Positions 19,602 to 31,359 of a DNA stretch of 64,000 nt are shown piece by piece. Within the stretch, counting starts at the first letter, position 1. Every line of letters begins with the position of its first letter. The notes under the pieces are model-generated. The model saw nothing but the letters and a program-made list of their open reading frames with translations, made no database searches and was not told the origin of the DNA. Source of the DNA: Acanthococcus lagerstroemiae (lineage: Eukaryota > Arthropoda > Insecta > Hemiptera > Eriococcidae); assembly GCA_031841125.1 (NCBI GenBank), contig CM063108.1, positions 28,199,399 through 28,263,398 of the forward strand. Direction: 5' to 3'. Made by a program: the position numbers and the translations under genes.

Positions 19602-21240
19602 TACTCCGCCCTGATCTTGAGGTAGCAGATCAGTCTCAGGCAGGTAATCCACTCGCGGTGTTTTGTAGGGAACGGAGTTGGGGGTGGGGTAGATATGCAG
19701 TTCATATAAATAATCTATATTATGGTCTCGTTTCCCGACGTATCTCGGAAGGCCCGCAACCTCCTTCTGCCTCACTCCGTCTTCCCTTCCTCGCCCTATC
19801 AGCCTTGCAGCTTTCGAGCTGAGGGCATGATATCGAGTCACCATAGCCGACTGGATTCGCGTTTACATTTCGTGCGATGCGTGTGTCCGCCGTCAACTCG
19901 CCGCCGGCTCAGCGGCAGGCCGAGCCGAAGCATCCGCTCGCCGGCGAGGGTAATCGACTCGAATGATGAGATCTCGTTGCGCCGAATAACGAGCCATTCG
20001 ACGTTATTACCTTCGCAATTTCCACTCGCAATTTGAACAGAACTAACGAGCCGTTTCGAGAGAGCTTATTCACAATAGTAATCCGGAGCTCCTTAACTAA
20101 CGCTAATAATCGCGCGCGGTTTTTCTCCTCTCTCGGACTGAGGCCGGCTACTTTCTTATATAAATGCGGCGCACGGCGGCGACGAGGACGAAAATGACGA
20201 CCGATGCGAGAGTACACGCGTGTTTTCGTATATTAGGTATTTTGAATCGAGCCCGAGAACCCGACGCCAGTTTAGGTGCGGGGTTGTAGCTACGGCGAGG
20301 GTGGAATTCCAATCGCGAAAAGACGCACGTGGAGGTTCGGTATTTTCGGAAGGCATCGACAAGGTGTACATGTGGAGATATAGAGTGAGAAAAATACCGA
20401 CGTATTGGGATTGGTCGCAAGGGTAAATTCCACGTTCTGTTTGTACCATACGAATGTGGAATTCTCCAGAGAGCCAGCCGGAGCGTCCAATTTAAATGTA
20501 ACAACGGGCTGGCCTAACGTGCACCTTCTGAGCAGAAATCGTTCATTTTTCATGTCCGATGAGGCGGGGAAGTTATACTGGAGCACGAATTCTACGGCTG
20601 GCACATCATTAGGTGCGTTCAGTTTGCTAGCACTAGTCGGAGGGGCTTGTCTCGGAATTCATCGCGTAAATTAGTCTGGAGAAGAAAATATCTTTATCAG
20701 TTTTGGAACACAAAGAGTTCAGTTGAGGTCGCGTACTAAGAATTGTAAGAACATATATCGGTGATCGACAAACTGGCTTTTCGTTCAATACATCTTGTAA
20801 TTTGGAGCGTATGTTATAGACATTTCTTTCTACGAAATAAGTACAAACGACACATTATGGGAAAAAGAAAAGATTACTCCCCTAGGTTTATCCAATTGAA
20901 TGGTCCACCAATCGCAAGTTATAATCATTAGCGAGAGAGCGGGGGAAGGAAAATTGTCGTTTGCTGTTTTGCTGAGCTTCTCAAATTCTGGTTCTCGAAA
21001 TCTACTCTTCGTTTTTGTTATCTTCGGTAATTTTCTCCTTCCCTCCGTCTAGAATCCTAGAATGTTTTCCCAACCTCAGCGATGATCTGCGGGGGTCATG
21101 ATTTTAGGATACATATGAATACATTATCAGCAATACGTCGTAACCGGCCTAGAAAAGTCAATGTACGCTGTTTTACTGTTTTGAGTTCTCTTTTCAAGAT
21201 ATTCAAGTTCTACAGGTTGATTATAAGACTGCCGGAAATC
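19602..21240. other. CpG-rich single-copy-looking region
   Basis: From about 19,700 to 20,560 the DNA is CpG-rich (for example GCGGCGCACGGCGGCGACGA-type sequence near 20,165) and lacks repeats. It then returns to AT-rich sequence. Open frames here overlap on both strands and show no known domain. A promoter or conserved non-coding element is possible. The 17-kb retrotransposon inserted at its edge. Confidence 0.35.
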
Positions 21241-21449
21241 GTTACATTTATACCTGATTAGCAGGCTCCGAATTTTTAGGCAAAAACTTTTTTTTTTCAA
21301 GCCTAGCCTATTCGGTCTATTTTGGTTTTTTGGATGAATCGGGAAATTCTAAAACCAATAATGAGTCAATTTTGATACGGCTTTTTTGGCCTATTTTCCC
21401 TTAAAAATGACATTTCCGCCCAAAGTTGATGTTTTTACAGACTTTTTGG

Positions 21450-22065
21450 GATTATTTCGGGTAGAAATCTAATTTTCAAGACTACATATTTTATTAACTT
21501 TCAATTTTTCAAGAAAAAATTTTAGATTTTAAGTGTTTTGAGAAAAAAAATTTTGATCAATTTTACTTGGGAAAGAAAATTGTAACAATCTTATTATTTC
21601 TTGCAGTAACGTATTTTGATTCATACCTAATTGTTACGTTGTACATAATTTGGGAGGAATAAATATACAAAAATTAACATCCGGTTTGCCCGTACCTTTA
21701 ATTTGATACTCATGAAGTCACCGTTTTATAAGGCCTCCTTTGGGACTATTTTAATTTTTACGAGACGATTCCACTTTTATAGGGACTTTTTATGGACTGC
21801 TTAAGTCTTATTAGAAACTTATAATACCTATGGCCTTTTTCAAGCCAGGCTGTGATTATCATACTATAAAAAAAAGCTCGGCAGAAAGATGTATAAAGCT
21901 ATAATACAATCTTCCCGAGGTTTGGGCTAAGAAGTAGCCAGGGGGTCGAGGGTAGAAATCTAGTTAGTTTCGAAGATTATTTTGTCAATTTTCAGTTTTT
22001 TGTTTTTAATTTTCAATTTCCCGAGAAAAATGTTTTTAAAAATCAATTTCACTTAAAATAAATAA
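21450..22065. repeat. Two diverged direct copies ~490 bp apart
   Basis: GGGTAGAAATCTAATTTTCA at 21,459 recurs as GGGTAGAAATCTAGTTAGTT at 21,950. Both are followed by ACTTTCAATTTTTCAAG-like and TTTTTTGATCAATTT-like stretches. This looks like two units of a dispersed repeat. The copies are too short and diverged to be LTRs, and nothing retroviral lies between them. Confidence 0.4.
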
Positions 22066-22205
22066 ATTAATTAATTAATTAAAAAAAAAAAAACAAGTTG
22101 AGTAAATTATAACTATACTGCGTTATGTAGGGTTGAAGGCTGTATACTAGTAACACGTGCTCGTATGAATGAGAATAGTAAGATGATAAGAGCAGGTGTC
22201 TTAAT

Positions 22206-22464
22206 TTGAGGAGCCCACTTCCAATGTAACCTAACTGCCAAATTTTAGTTTTGAGAAGAACGAGCAAAACACTTTATAAGCAAAACAGTAAAGTAGGTAA
22301 CGGATTTTTTGAAGGTAAGTATCAATAAGTTCAGCCTTCAAGAAAAATTCGTCGTCTTTGCTTTTGCAAATTATGCCCCTAGCGCGGCAAGACAGCGTGT
22401 TGCAAACAAAAACTCATGAAATCATAATTTTGCAGTTAGGTCACTTTGGAAGTGGGCTCCTCAA
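22206..22464. mobile_element. MITE with TTGAGGAGCCCACTTCC ends
   Basis: The left end is TTGAGGAGCCCACTTCCAAT followed by GTAACCTAACTGCCAAA. The reverse complement of the right end is TTGAGGAGCCCACTTCCAAA followed by GTGACCTAACTGCAAAA. The inverted repeats are about 38 bp with a few mismatches, and the total is about 259 bp. The duplicated target is ambiguous (AATT-like sequence at both sides). No ORF of note, so the element is non-autonomous. Confidence 0.8.
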
Positions 22465-22511
22465 TTGTATTCGTATTTAAATTTCGAAGAATGTTGAGGC
22501 CAACAGGGGGG

Positions 22512-22605
22512 GGGCTCTTCTTCTTCATTCGCCCGGTTTTGGGCATCGTGATTAGATAACCCAGTCGACTAGGCTCCTCCAGTTGTCTCTATCCTTGGCT
22601 AATGA
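22512..22605 (-). pseudogene. LINE 3'-end fragment (last RT codons and GAA-rich tail)
   Basis: On the minus strand 22,605-22,512 reads LAKDRDNWRSLVDWVI then a stop, with SRCPKPGE and a GAAGAAGAA tail. AKDRDNWRSLV...SRCPKPGE plus an A/G-rich tail is the recurrent C-terminal end of endonuclease-RT elements in insects. Only about 90 bp survives, with an in-frame stop before SRC. Confidence 0.6.
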
Positions 22606-24460
22606 AAATGTGCCAAAACGTACCCGAATTGTTGAAATCACCAGACATTGTAGCAGAAAAGTTGTAATATACCAGATTGGTTCAAATGGACCATGTCTGG
22701 CAACACTGACCTGATCTTACGGGTTTGAGTAAATTTTTTGTCTTCCTATCAACTACCGGATCTAGATGACTTTTTTTGGTGGTGGGGGATGGGTCAAGAA
22801 ATCTTTTCTTACTGCCCTGTTAAATCCAGCACTGCGTATTCATATTGACTTAAGTTTAATAAAAGCTAAATTGGATCAGAATATTTTCTGGTGCTTCCTT
22901 ATATTTGTAGAGAGGTTGCACAGTTAGGTCAGACTGTATTAATCAGACTTATTTGAGCCATTTTGTCCTTTTCTTAGTACAGCTTAGCAAGTTCTTTTTT
23001 GAGATACGAGGTCAGCAAATATCTGCCTGTTGTCCAGTCAAATTCACTGCTCCCCGATGACTACAGTTTAGAAGAAGCTAAACTGAATATCCTCCTCACT
23101 ACCTCGGAAAAACACACATCACACTCAGGCTTGACGAAGTCATTTTTACTGAAGATCTTTTACTTACGCTCCAGTGTTTTTCGGTTTTCAACAAGCAGAT
23201 CCTGTGATTCAGAACAAAGTAAAAGAAAGAAGGGTGAGATGATGCCAGAATTTGGAATATTACATAGAGTTCGTTGGATGAAAATACAAGGATGCTGTAT
23301 AATATTGAAAATGATGACATTCGCTGGCTTAGTGTCGGTGATATTACTCAAATCAATGGCGAGAAACTACCTACGTATATACCAAATGAATAGAATATTA
23401 AGAGAAAAGATTGCTAAAGACTTCAATACCGCTTTCATTTTTAGTGGAAATACCTGGAACACGACCGATTATCATTTTTTTCTTTCTGTCTCTCCCTCCG
23501 AATAAGAACGTCAACGAAGTCGAAGAAAATCCGATTTTCGGATCAAAAAAGACGCAAACCACAGTTCGAACGAACTTTTTTCTCTCTTGTTTCTCACCGG
23601 CTGCGGTCGAAAAATATTCGCAAAACGACACCAAAACGATCGTATCATTTTTTATTTGAAAAGAATATTTTTCGAAATTACTACTCTTTTTTTTTTCGCC
23701 GTCTATTTCCGTTTTAATTCGGTTTCGAAATCGAAAATTCGACCTTTTCCTTCGAATACGACGATAAACGCTAACCAGGAAATTTTTTGCGGATCAAGCG
23801 CCGGCGAGAGGAAAAGTACTGGGGGAGAAAAATGAAAAAATATAAAACAGGAAAATATTTTACGTATTCCGGACGAGAAGGGTGAAAAGTTTTCCCCGTA
23901 CGGGAAGTAGCAGAGGAAATAGAAAACAGAATGAATTATACTTCATTTTCGTCGCTATCCTCTTTTCTCGCATTCGGTGTTCCTCCTTGAATATTGTGTG
24001 TTTTACGATTGTTGTTGCAAATTACGGTAATATTTTCGATTTTATTCTGCACGTATGTTTCTTTTTCGTATTCACGTCGTTCGAATGTAGAGCTTTGCCC
24101 GCGACCGTTTCCCTTTCTTGGGCCAAAGTGTTTTCTTGTTTTTGCGAGAACAACGGCTCGTTCGTGCACACGGATGGATAGTCAGCGCCATTGTGGGAAA
24201 CACCTGCTTTCAAATTATTCGAACGTTTATAAGCCTGCATGTAGGGGTGGTACTTAAACCTCACCGTGTAACTTAGTAATGTCTTTTTAAACGCGCAGTT
24301 ATCGAATTCTTTGCCATAATCACGGCAGTTAAGTTGAAATACGCTCCGGGGCGGGGTCAGTGCTGCTCCGCATGCCTTACGAATTTCAATCAGGTTTTCG
24401 TAGAAATCGGCCTGAATTGAGTAAAAAATTGAGTAAAATGATATATTTTTAGTAAGTTCG
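22606..24460. other. Intergenic, partly CpG-rich
   Basis: 23,400-24,300 is richer in CpG and seems non-repetitive. Several open frames on both strands overlap one another and match no known family. No gene, RNA gene or element could be supported. Confidence 0.35.
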
Positions 24461-24479
24461 ACTGATAAGGACTATAAAA

Positions 24480-25140
24480 GTCATCTAAGTGTCAGGTGAC
24501 GAAACTCGACCACGTTCGACGAGAAAACATCAGAAATGAACGAACCTGGTAAACAGTTCAAAACTGCCGAAGTTCAGTCTATAACTGATGAACAGACTGG
24601 AATCGACAAACAACTTAAAACTGATTTTAAAAAATACTGACCAGCAGTCCAATACTGACAGTACAGCCCAACGCTACTAACAAACATCTCAGAACTGGTG
24701 ACCATCCGAAACTGTCTAACAGTCCAATACTAGGAAATAGCTGACATTGACAATCATTGCAATACTGGAACCAAGCAAATCTGGCCAGAAATTATCAGAA
24801 ATAACCAAATGTGAAAAAAAAGTAAAGAGTATTTACCCGATTTTGAAAGACTGGCATAAATTTGACCTGCGTCAATTTTGCGATTGTGGACACGGTTTTT
24901 TAACATTTTGATAAACATTTCAACCAATCAGAGCAGTCCGATGCATTTTTGACTTCTTGACACACTTTTGACCAACTGACTTGAATACACTTCTGGTTGA
25001 CACTACTGACTTTCATTTGACACTCATTTGACTACAAATATTCGACAGTATTTTTTGGCTGATTACTGACGTTTCCTTAGCTGATCCTTTTGGCACTATA
25101 TTTTCTGGTCATCGACACAGTTTTGACTGGCTTCGAACTT
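24480..25140. repeat. Decayed ACTG/CAGT short-unit array with inverted halves
   Basis: Between about 24,480 and 24,800 the + strand is rich in units like AACAGTCCAATACTGACAGT. From about 24,900 to 25,140 the complementary type (TTTTGACCAACTGACTTGAA) prevails. The switch in orientation near 24,850 resembles the foldback architecture at 28-30 kb but is far more decayed. Unit length is about 12-20 bp. Confidence 0.4.
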
Positions 25141-25184
25141 CCCTACCCTTCATCTGAACACGTTTCCTTAGTAATAATATGCGA

Positions 25185-25665
25185 ATAAGTAAGTAAGCAG
25201 CCTTTATTGCGCGAGATATGGTGGGAATATGAGTATAAATCTATTTCTTGCGTAGACAGAGATACGCAAACCCCTATCGCGCCATACCCTACCTGTGGGC
25301 AAAGGCCTCCTTCAGTCTTTCCCATTCACTTCTGTTCCACGTTGTTCTGTGGTATAACTTGTTTTTAAAAAATGCATCAAATGCATCCCTCCGTCTTATC
25401 GGCTGTCTTTCTACTTTCCTTGAGGTATATGGGTTCTGAACTGTTACCTCTTGGGTCCATCTGTTGTCTGTGAATCTTCCGACGTGTCCTGCCCAGCTCA
25501 ATTTCTGTTTTCTATGTACCGTCATTATGTTTTCGATGTCCAGTGGTCTGTTTTTGTATTGTTGATAGGTGAACTTTGTTTCGTAGTTTCAAGTTCAATG
25601 TGAAACTTTTCATCTTATTTTGTGTTATATTTTGAGTTGTTTTCCTTGGTTCTTCGTTGTTGCCA
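25185..25665 (-). pseudogene. LINE RT, C-terminal part, downstream of a nested insertion
   Basis: Minus strand from 25,665: NNEEPRKTTQNITQNKMKSF, then KVHLSTIQ, then RKQKLSWAGHVGRFTDNRW, then RRDAFDAFF and EWERLKEAFAHR with a stop near 25,289. It aligns along its whole length with the end of the 17-kb RT (ITQNSMERSMLNLKKKDRIK ... RWAGHVARLKDDRW ... EWERLQETFARYG). After a short 3' UTR with an AATAAAGG-like signal there is a (CTTA)n tail at about 25,185-25,198 (minus strand). It is continuous with 27,431-27,740, from which it is separated by the foldback element. Confidence 0.85.
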
Positions 25666-27430
25666 TTAGGGTGTCTCCTATTTTACAAGTTTTCGCCAAT
25701 CGCTTGAGTGCGTAATGAAATTTGTTCCGATGAACCCAGAAACTCGCCATAAAAAATTTGAGCTCAATCTGAGGTCATTAACCCGTGGCTCTTTGACCTT
25801 GAAATTATGTGTAATACTGATATTTTACACAAAACCGCGCAACTTCAGGACCAAAATGCATATAACATAAAATGTTCTTTGCTAAATTTACTATAAGAAA
25901 TATTCCATACAACTTTTCTCTAGAACTCATATTTACCGAAATAATCGCAACAATATGTATGAAAGTTTCGAGGAATGTGGTTTTTGTTATTTTTTCTTTC
26001 ATAACCGATCTTTACTAGTTAAATTGCAGTTATCTAAAAAAAATATTCGCTTTAGTACCGAAATTCAAGTAACAAAATCTTTCTTGTTAAATTTTTTACC
26101 AAAAAGTCCCATACAACTTTTTTTTTTTTTTTAGAAAACATATTTATCGAGATCATCGCAAAAATGCGTGGAATTTTTGAAAAACATAGGTCTTTTTATT
26201 ATTCTACGGCTGAAATATCTGTTAATGTCGAGTAATGCACGCTACAGTATAACTTCAGTCTCTGTCTACAGCAACGTAACCAATTCTGCACATGTTTTAC
26301 TTCATTTCATCGTTTGAGGGGTAAAGATGGACACATGCAAAAGAGCTTACGATTGTTAAAAGCTTGTATTTGCAAGAAGTAGGACTGTTGGTCTGACCCT
26401 AGTGATGAAAAATGTGTGGAATAGCCTAAAACTGAAACGTGAACTAGGTATCTATAAGCCATAATTAATTCCAAATTCAATGATTGAAGAAAATGAAATT
26501 TTGCACAAACTGTTTTTATTGAGCCTTGAGCCTTCTAAGATTCCGTTGAAGACTTGATATAGTGGACTTGAGATCACGTATATCAATAACAGGAAATAGT
26601 GATTTGCCCATGAAGGACCCTGAATTCTGAGAACACATAACTGTTCCTCAATAGGAATATGTTATACCTTATGTGCAGATTGTTGACTATTGTTGAGATA
26701 CATACATAATCCAAGGTCCACTCCATTCCATATAGTAAGTACCCAACAAACTGTCATGAGCGTAGTAGCCAGGTGGGGGAGGGGGCAAACTGGGACGCTC
26801 GTCCTATGCAGTAGACAGAGACTGAAGTTATATTATAGTGTAGTACACTAATACATATTTCAGCCGTAAAATAATAAAAAACCTATGTTTTTCAAATTCC
26901 ACGCATTTTTGTGATGATCTCGATAAATATGTATTCTAAAAAAAAACATTCTATAGTACTTTCTAATAGAAAATTTAATAAGAAACATTTTATGTTATTT
27001 GCATTTTGAGCCTAAAGTGATTTTTTTTTTTTTTTTTTATTTAATAACAGCGATTTAGCTAGTAAAGATCGGTTATGAAAGAAAAAATAACAAAAGCGCC
27101 ATGTTCCTCCAAATTTTTACTCATTTTTGCGATTATCTTGGTAAAATATGGGTCCAGAGAAAAGCCGTATAGAATACTTTCTTATAGAAAATTTAACAAA
27201 GAATATTTCATGTTATATGCATTTTGGCACTAAAGTTGATATGTTTCGAGATATTTGCAGTTTTTTGTAAAATCTCAGTATTACACATAATTTAATAGCC
27301 AAAGTGCCAGCGATTAATGATCTCAGATTGAGCTCAGATTTTTTATGGAAAGTTTCTAGGTCCATTGGAACAAATTTCAGTGCGCACTCAATCGATTGGC
27401 GAATACATATAAAATAAGGGACACCCTATA
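25666..27430. mobile_element. 1.77-kb foldback element inserted in an RT gene
   Basis: The left end is TTAGGGTGTCTCCTATTTTA. The reverse complement of the right end is TATAGGGTGTCCCTTATTTT. From the ends inward the two arms match for several hundred bases with moderate divergence: CGCCAATCG.TTGAGTGCG, then AAATTTGTTCC.ATG, then TGAGCTCAATCTGAG.TCATTAA, and so on to TAACTTCAGTCTCTGTCTAC near 26,250 and its complement near 26,810. The loop is about 530 bp. No ORF of a transposase was found. GGGTGTCCC-type termini are frequent in insect DNA elements, but I cannot fix the superfamily, and the target duplication is unclear (possibly 2-3 bp). Confidence 0.85.
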
Positions 27431-27740
27431 TTTCCCATGTCTGTGAGCCATATGTTATTGTTGGAGTACTTAATATTTGCATTGAATGTTGCACTTTTGA
27501 GTTTGTTAGTGTATTGTCCTTTAAAAATAAGTTTCAGACTCCAAAACTTGTTCCATCCTGTTTTTATTCTCCTTTTCACTTCTATATCCATTCTGTTTTC
27601 AAAACTGATAGTTTGACTGAGATATATGGCTTCATCTACTTTTTCAGTTGTTTCTCCTTCCACCGCTATGGGGACTTTTGTATCACTATTTAAGATCAGT
27701 TTTGTTCTTTCCGCATTTATTCATAGACCCGCTTTTTTCC
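27431..27740 (-). pseudogene. LINE RT, upstream part, split by the foldback insertion
   Basis: The minus strand reads INAERTKLILNSDTKVPIAV, then AIYLSQTISFENRMDIEVKR, then WNKFWSLKLIFKGQYTNKLK, then PTITYGSQTW. This matches the 17-kb RT at KINETKTKIL, VTYLGQQISFENKM and FWSLKNILKG, ending at TYGCQTW. The next expected residues, LTKNNLEK, are found on the other side of the foldback as NNEEPRK. The copy is 5'-truncated near 27,740, and there is an in-frame stop just before INAERTK. Confidence 0.85.
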
Positions 27741-28105
27741 GCTACTACATAAAACATAGAGCAAGCTACTCCATAAAATATAAAAATCAGTAAATGAAAA
27801 AATAGAAATCTGTCTCAAGATCAAACAAAGTGGGAAAATAACCAGGGAAACAATAAGTAGAAAAAAAACAACAACCAACTAATCAAAAATATCCTAGAAA
27901 ATTCCAGAAATATTTTTAAAAAATCAACAATCTACTAACCATAGGCGCACACTGGACATTGGACAACCTATCTACCAGACGACAACAACCAAAGAATCTA
28001 TGCTAGGCAACAACCACTACTATCAAAATTGATACCGAGAAACAAACTAAATGAGGAGCTTGGTTCCAAAGTGGACTTTATCCATTTTCGGCAAAAATGA
28101 GTTTA
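27741..28105. other. A-rich spacer, nothing recognised
   Basis: A-rich sequence with AACAACAACCAACTAATC-like short repeats between the LINE fragment and the large foldback. No gene seen. Confidence 0.4.
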
Positions 28106-30418
28106 ATACAGTTTCGGGTAGTTGTCGTGATGGCCTAACAGATGAACCTACCACCGTCATCCGACAATGCCTCGTTCCGCGGGAAAAACGCGTAACCAGG
28201 TGCACGTTCTTTCGTCAGGCGAGCGGTCTCTTCGACAAGAATTTCATGGGAAATATTCGGGGAAAACTCCGATGGCTTTGGAAGAATTTTATCAAGAATC
28301 TTCAGGAAAAATTTTCTAAATCTCCGAAGAATTTCAACGGAAATCTTCGAGAAAAATCGGAAAAATTTGCGATAATTTTTGAAGAATTTCATCGGGCATC
28401 ATTAGGAAATATTTTCGGGGAAAATCTCCAGTGATTTCTAAGGAATTAATCAGAAGTCTTGGGGGACAAATGTGATCATTTCCGGAGAATTTCATCGGAA
28501 ATATTCAGAAAATAGTCCAGTGTTTTTAAAAAATTTCCCCGAAAATTTCCGGGAAAATTTTCCGATATTTTTTAAAGAGTTGCATTGGAAACTTTCGGAA
28601 ACAACTCCGATAATCTCCGAAGAATCTCATCGAAAATTTTCGGAGAAAATTTCCAATGTTTTCCAAGAAAATTCATCAGCATTCTTCGAGAAGATTTCCA
28701 GATAATTTTGAAGAATTTTATTAGAAATATTCGGAAAAAAACTCGGATGGTTTCTGATGAATGTCATCAAAAATCTTCTGGAAAAATGTTTGATAATCTC
28801 TGAAGAATTTCATCGTAAATCTTCGGAAAAAATATCGATTGATTTTTAAGCAATTTCATTGTAAATTTTCGGAAATCTTCAGAAAAATTCTTCTTTGTTT
28901 TCAAAAAAATTTCATAAAAATTCTTTGAGAAAATTTCCTGATAATTTTTGGAGAATGTTATCGAAAGCACTCGGGGAATAACACCAAGAGTTTTGGAGAA
29001 CTGTACCGGAAATCTTCAGGAAAAAAAAACCTTCGGTTATTTCAAAGGAATTTCATGAAAAATATTTGAGATGATTCCTTTCATTTTCAAAGATTATTTC
29101 CGACGAAGTTTATCGAAAATATTGGGGTAAATTTCCGATAATTTTTAATGCATGTTATCGGACATCACTGAGCAACATTATCCGATGATTTCAGGAGAAA
29201 TTTGTTGGAAATTTCAGGAAAACTCAACAATTATTCCTTCGGAAATCATTCGAGAAGTACCTTCGATGATTCTTGAAGGGTTTCTCTAGAAACTTTCTTG
29301 GAAAACATTGGAAATTTTTTCTAAAAATTTTCGATGAGATTTTTCGGAAATTATCGGAGTGTTTTTCCGAAATTTCCCGATGCAATTCTTTAAAAATTAT
29401 CGGAAGATTCTTTGGACAACACTGGACTTCTTTCTGAATATTTTCGATGAAATTCTCCGGAAATCATCACAGTTTTTCTCCAAGATTTCTGATTAATTCC
29501 TTGGAAATTATTGGAGATTTTCCCCGAACATGTCTGACGAAAATCTTTGAAAAGTATAACATTTTTTCTTGATAAAATTGTTTGAAATCATTGGTGATTT
29601 TCTTAAAATTCCAGACAAAATTCGCCTGATAAAATTCATTGAAAATGATCGGAAATTTACCCTTAATATTTTCGATGAAGTTCGTCGGAAATAGTCTTTG
29701 AAAATCAAAGGAATCGTCCCGAATATTTTCCATCAAATTCCTTGGAAATAATCGAAGGTTTTTTCTGAAGATTTCTGGTACAATTCTTCAAAGCTCTTTG
29801 TTATCCCCCGAGTGCTTTCGGTAAAATTCTTCAAAAATTATCAAGAAATTTTCTCGAAGAATTTTTATGAAACTTTTTGGAAAACATTGAAGATTTTATC
29901 TAAAGACTTCCGAAAATTTATAATGAAATTACAAAAAAATCATCCGAGATTTTTTCCGAAGATTTACGATGAAATTCATCAGAAACTATCGGAGTTTTCC
30001 CCCGAATATTCCTATAAAAGTATTCAAAAATTATTAGGAAATTTTCTCGAAGATTGTTGATGAACTTCCTTGGAAAACATCGGAAATTTTTTCCAAAAAT
30101 TTTCGAAGAGATTCTTCGGAAATTATCGGAGTTTTTTCGGAAAATTTCCAATGCAATTCTTTAAAAATTATCGGCAAATTTTCCTGAAGATTTTCGAGGA
30201 AATTCTTTAGAAAACACTGGAAATATTTCCGATAAAATTCTTCGGAGATTTAGAAAATTTTTCCTGAAGATTCTTCTTTAAAAGCCATCGGAGTTTTCAC
30301 CGAATATTTCCCATGAAATTCTTGTCGAACAGACCGCCGGCCTGCCGAAACAACGTGCACCTGGTTTCGGGAAAAACTAGTTTTCCTATGGCGGAAAGAA
30401 AACTGACTAACCCTGTAT
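28106..30418. mobile_element. 2.3-kb foldback element with internally repetitive arms
   Basis: The outer ends are ATACAG... on the left (28,106) and ...CTGTAT on the right (30,418). Inward, AACCAGGTGCACGTTCTTTC (28,192) on the left corresponds to the reverse complement of the right-hand GAAACAACGTGCACCTGGTT. The subterminal 120-150 bp of the two arms agree closely. Each arm is then built of degenerate units of about 45-55 bp. On the left the unit is close to GAAGAATTTCATCGGAAATC followed by TTCGGAAAAAATTTCCGATG. On the right the complement prevails (CCGATGAAATTCTTCGGAAA-like). Orientation switches near 29,050-29,300. This is the architecture of Foldback (FB) elements: long inverted repeats made of short repeats, with no large loop. 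Overlapping open frames on both strands are artefacts of the repeats. No target duplication could be fixed. Confidence 0.85.
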
Positions 30419-31359
30419 ATTAGGCTGCTTCATGCAGACCTCAACGAATGATTGCTCACCCAGCAGTGCTGACGGTGTAAGTGAAAATAGAAGGAGCTGC
30501 GTTGTAGCTTCGGCCCCTCACGTACAGCTTTTCCTCGCAGTATATTTTAGCCTCGGCGTGGCTGGCATACCGTGCAGCCGTTTCATTTCCACTATGTCAA
30601 AGCTTCGGAGCGACGACTGTATAATATGTAATTCTCTTCTGAAGCAAGAATCCGCAGCCTGCAGCGTTGACAGAAAGTATCAACATCGACGCTGTTGTAC
30701 GAGTATATCTTACCGCGTCGTATTCTTTAGCCGAGTCTGGCTGCTACCGTGAATACGAAGAGAAGGAAGCTAAATAACTGGAAGCGTTCATCAAAAGTGG
30801 CTTACGTAGTTTTGGAAACATCGCTTGCTCGTGTTCGTGCTGCGGTTAGTGCACGAAGATTAAAACTGAACTTGTGCTATGCTTTAGTAATAGCTAAGGT
30901 ACACGAGTAATAAATTATTTCTGATGCACCGTCGTCGCAGGTAGAATACGTACATAACAGTACAAAGTGATTTTTGAGTTTATATAATGGGGCGTTGGTG
31001 GTTTCAGCTTACGTTTGGCTGGATTACACTCTCAGATACTTACTTGCTTTATAAAGTCGCGCGGATTTTAATTTAGTATCATATAACCTGGTGTACACAA
31101 TATCTGAGTCGAAAATCCTGAGAAACAAAGCAGAAGCTGTGCTGAAGTTGTAGCAACGGGCATCGTGGTCCGGAAGCTCTTAAAGTTGCGCAGTTCTAGG
31201 AAATTTGGTTTTTTCGCTTGTAGAGACGACATTCTTTTATACTGGATTTCCTCCAGCCGTTGCTTAAACCGATCCTTTTGAGAGTATTCGGAGCTGGATT
31301 CAGCTTGCCAAAACCAGAGTGAGATTCACCTAAGTGATTGAAGCAGGCTACATGGGCTC
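30419..31359. other. Intergenic, nothing recognised
   Basis: Moderately CpG-containing sequence. The open frame at 30,432-30,752 has no recognisable domain and no codon-bias argument I can make by eye. No RNA gene or element end seen. Confidence 0.35.

Noticed and set aside
19591..19844. N-terminal extension of the RTE endonuclease ORF
   Set aside because: This part lies outside the target duplication and does not resemble an endonuclease; it is host flank open by chance.
21450..22065. LTR pair
   Set aside because: The direct copies are short and diverged, lack TG...CA ends and a primer binding site, and enclose no retroviral genes.
28051..30151. Several overlapping ORFs on both strands (66-127 codons)
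   Set aside because: They consist of the translated 45-55-bp repeats of the foldback element and occur on both strands over the same bases.
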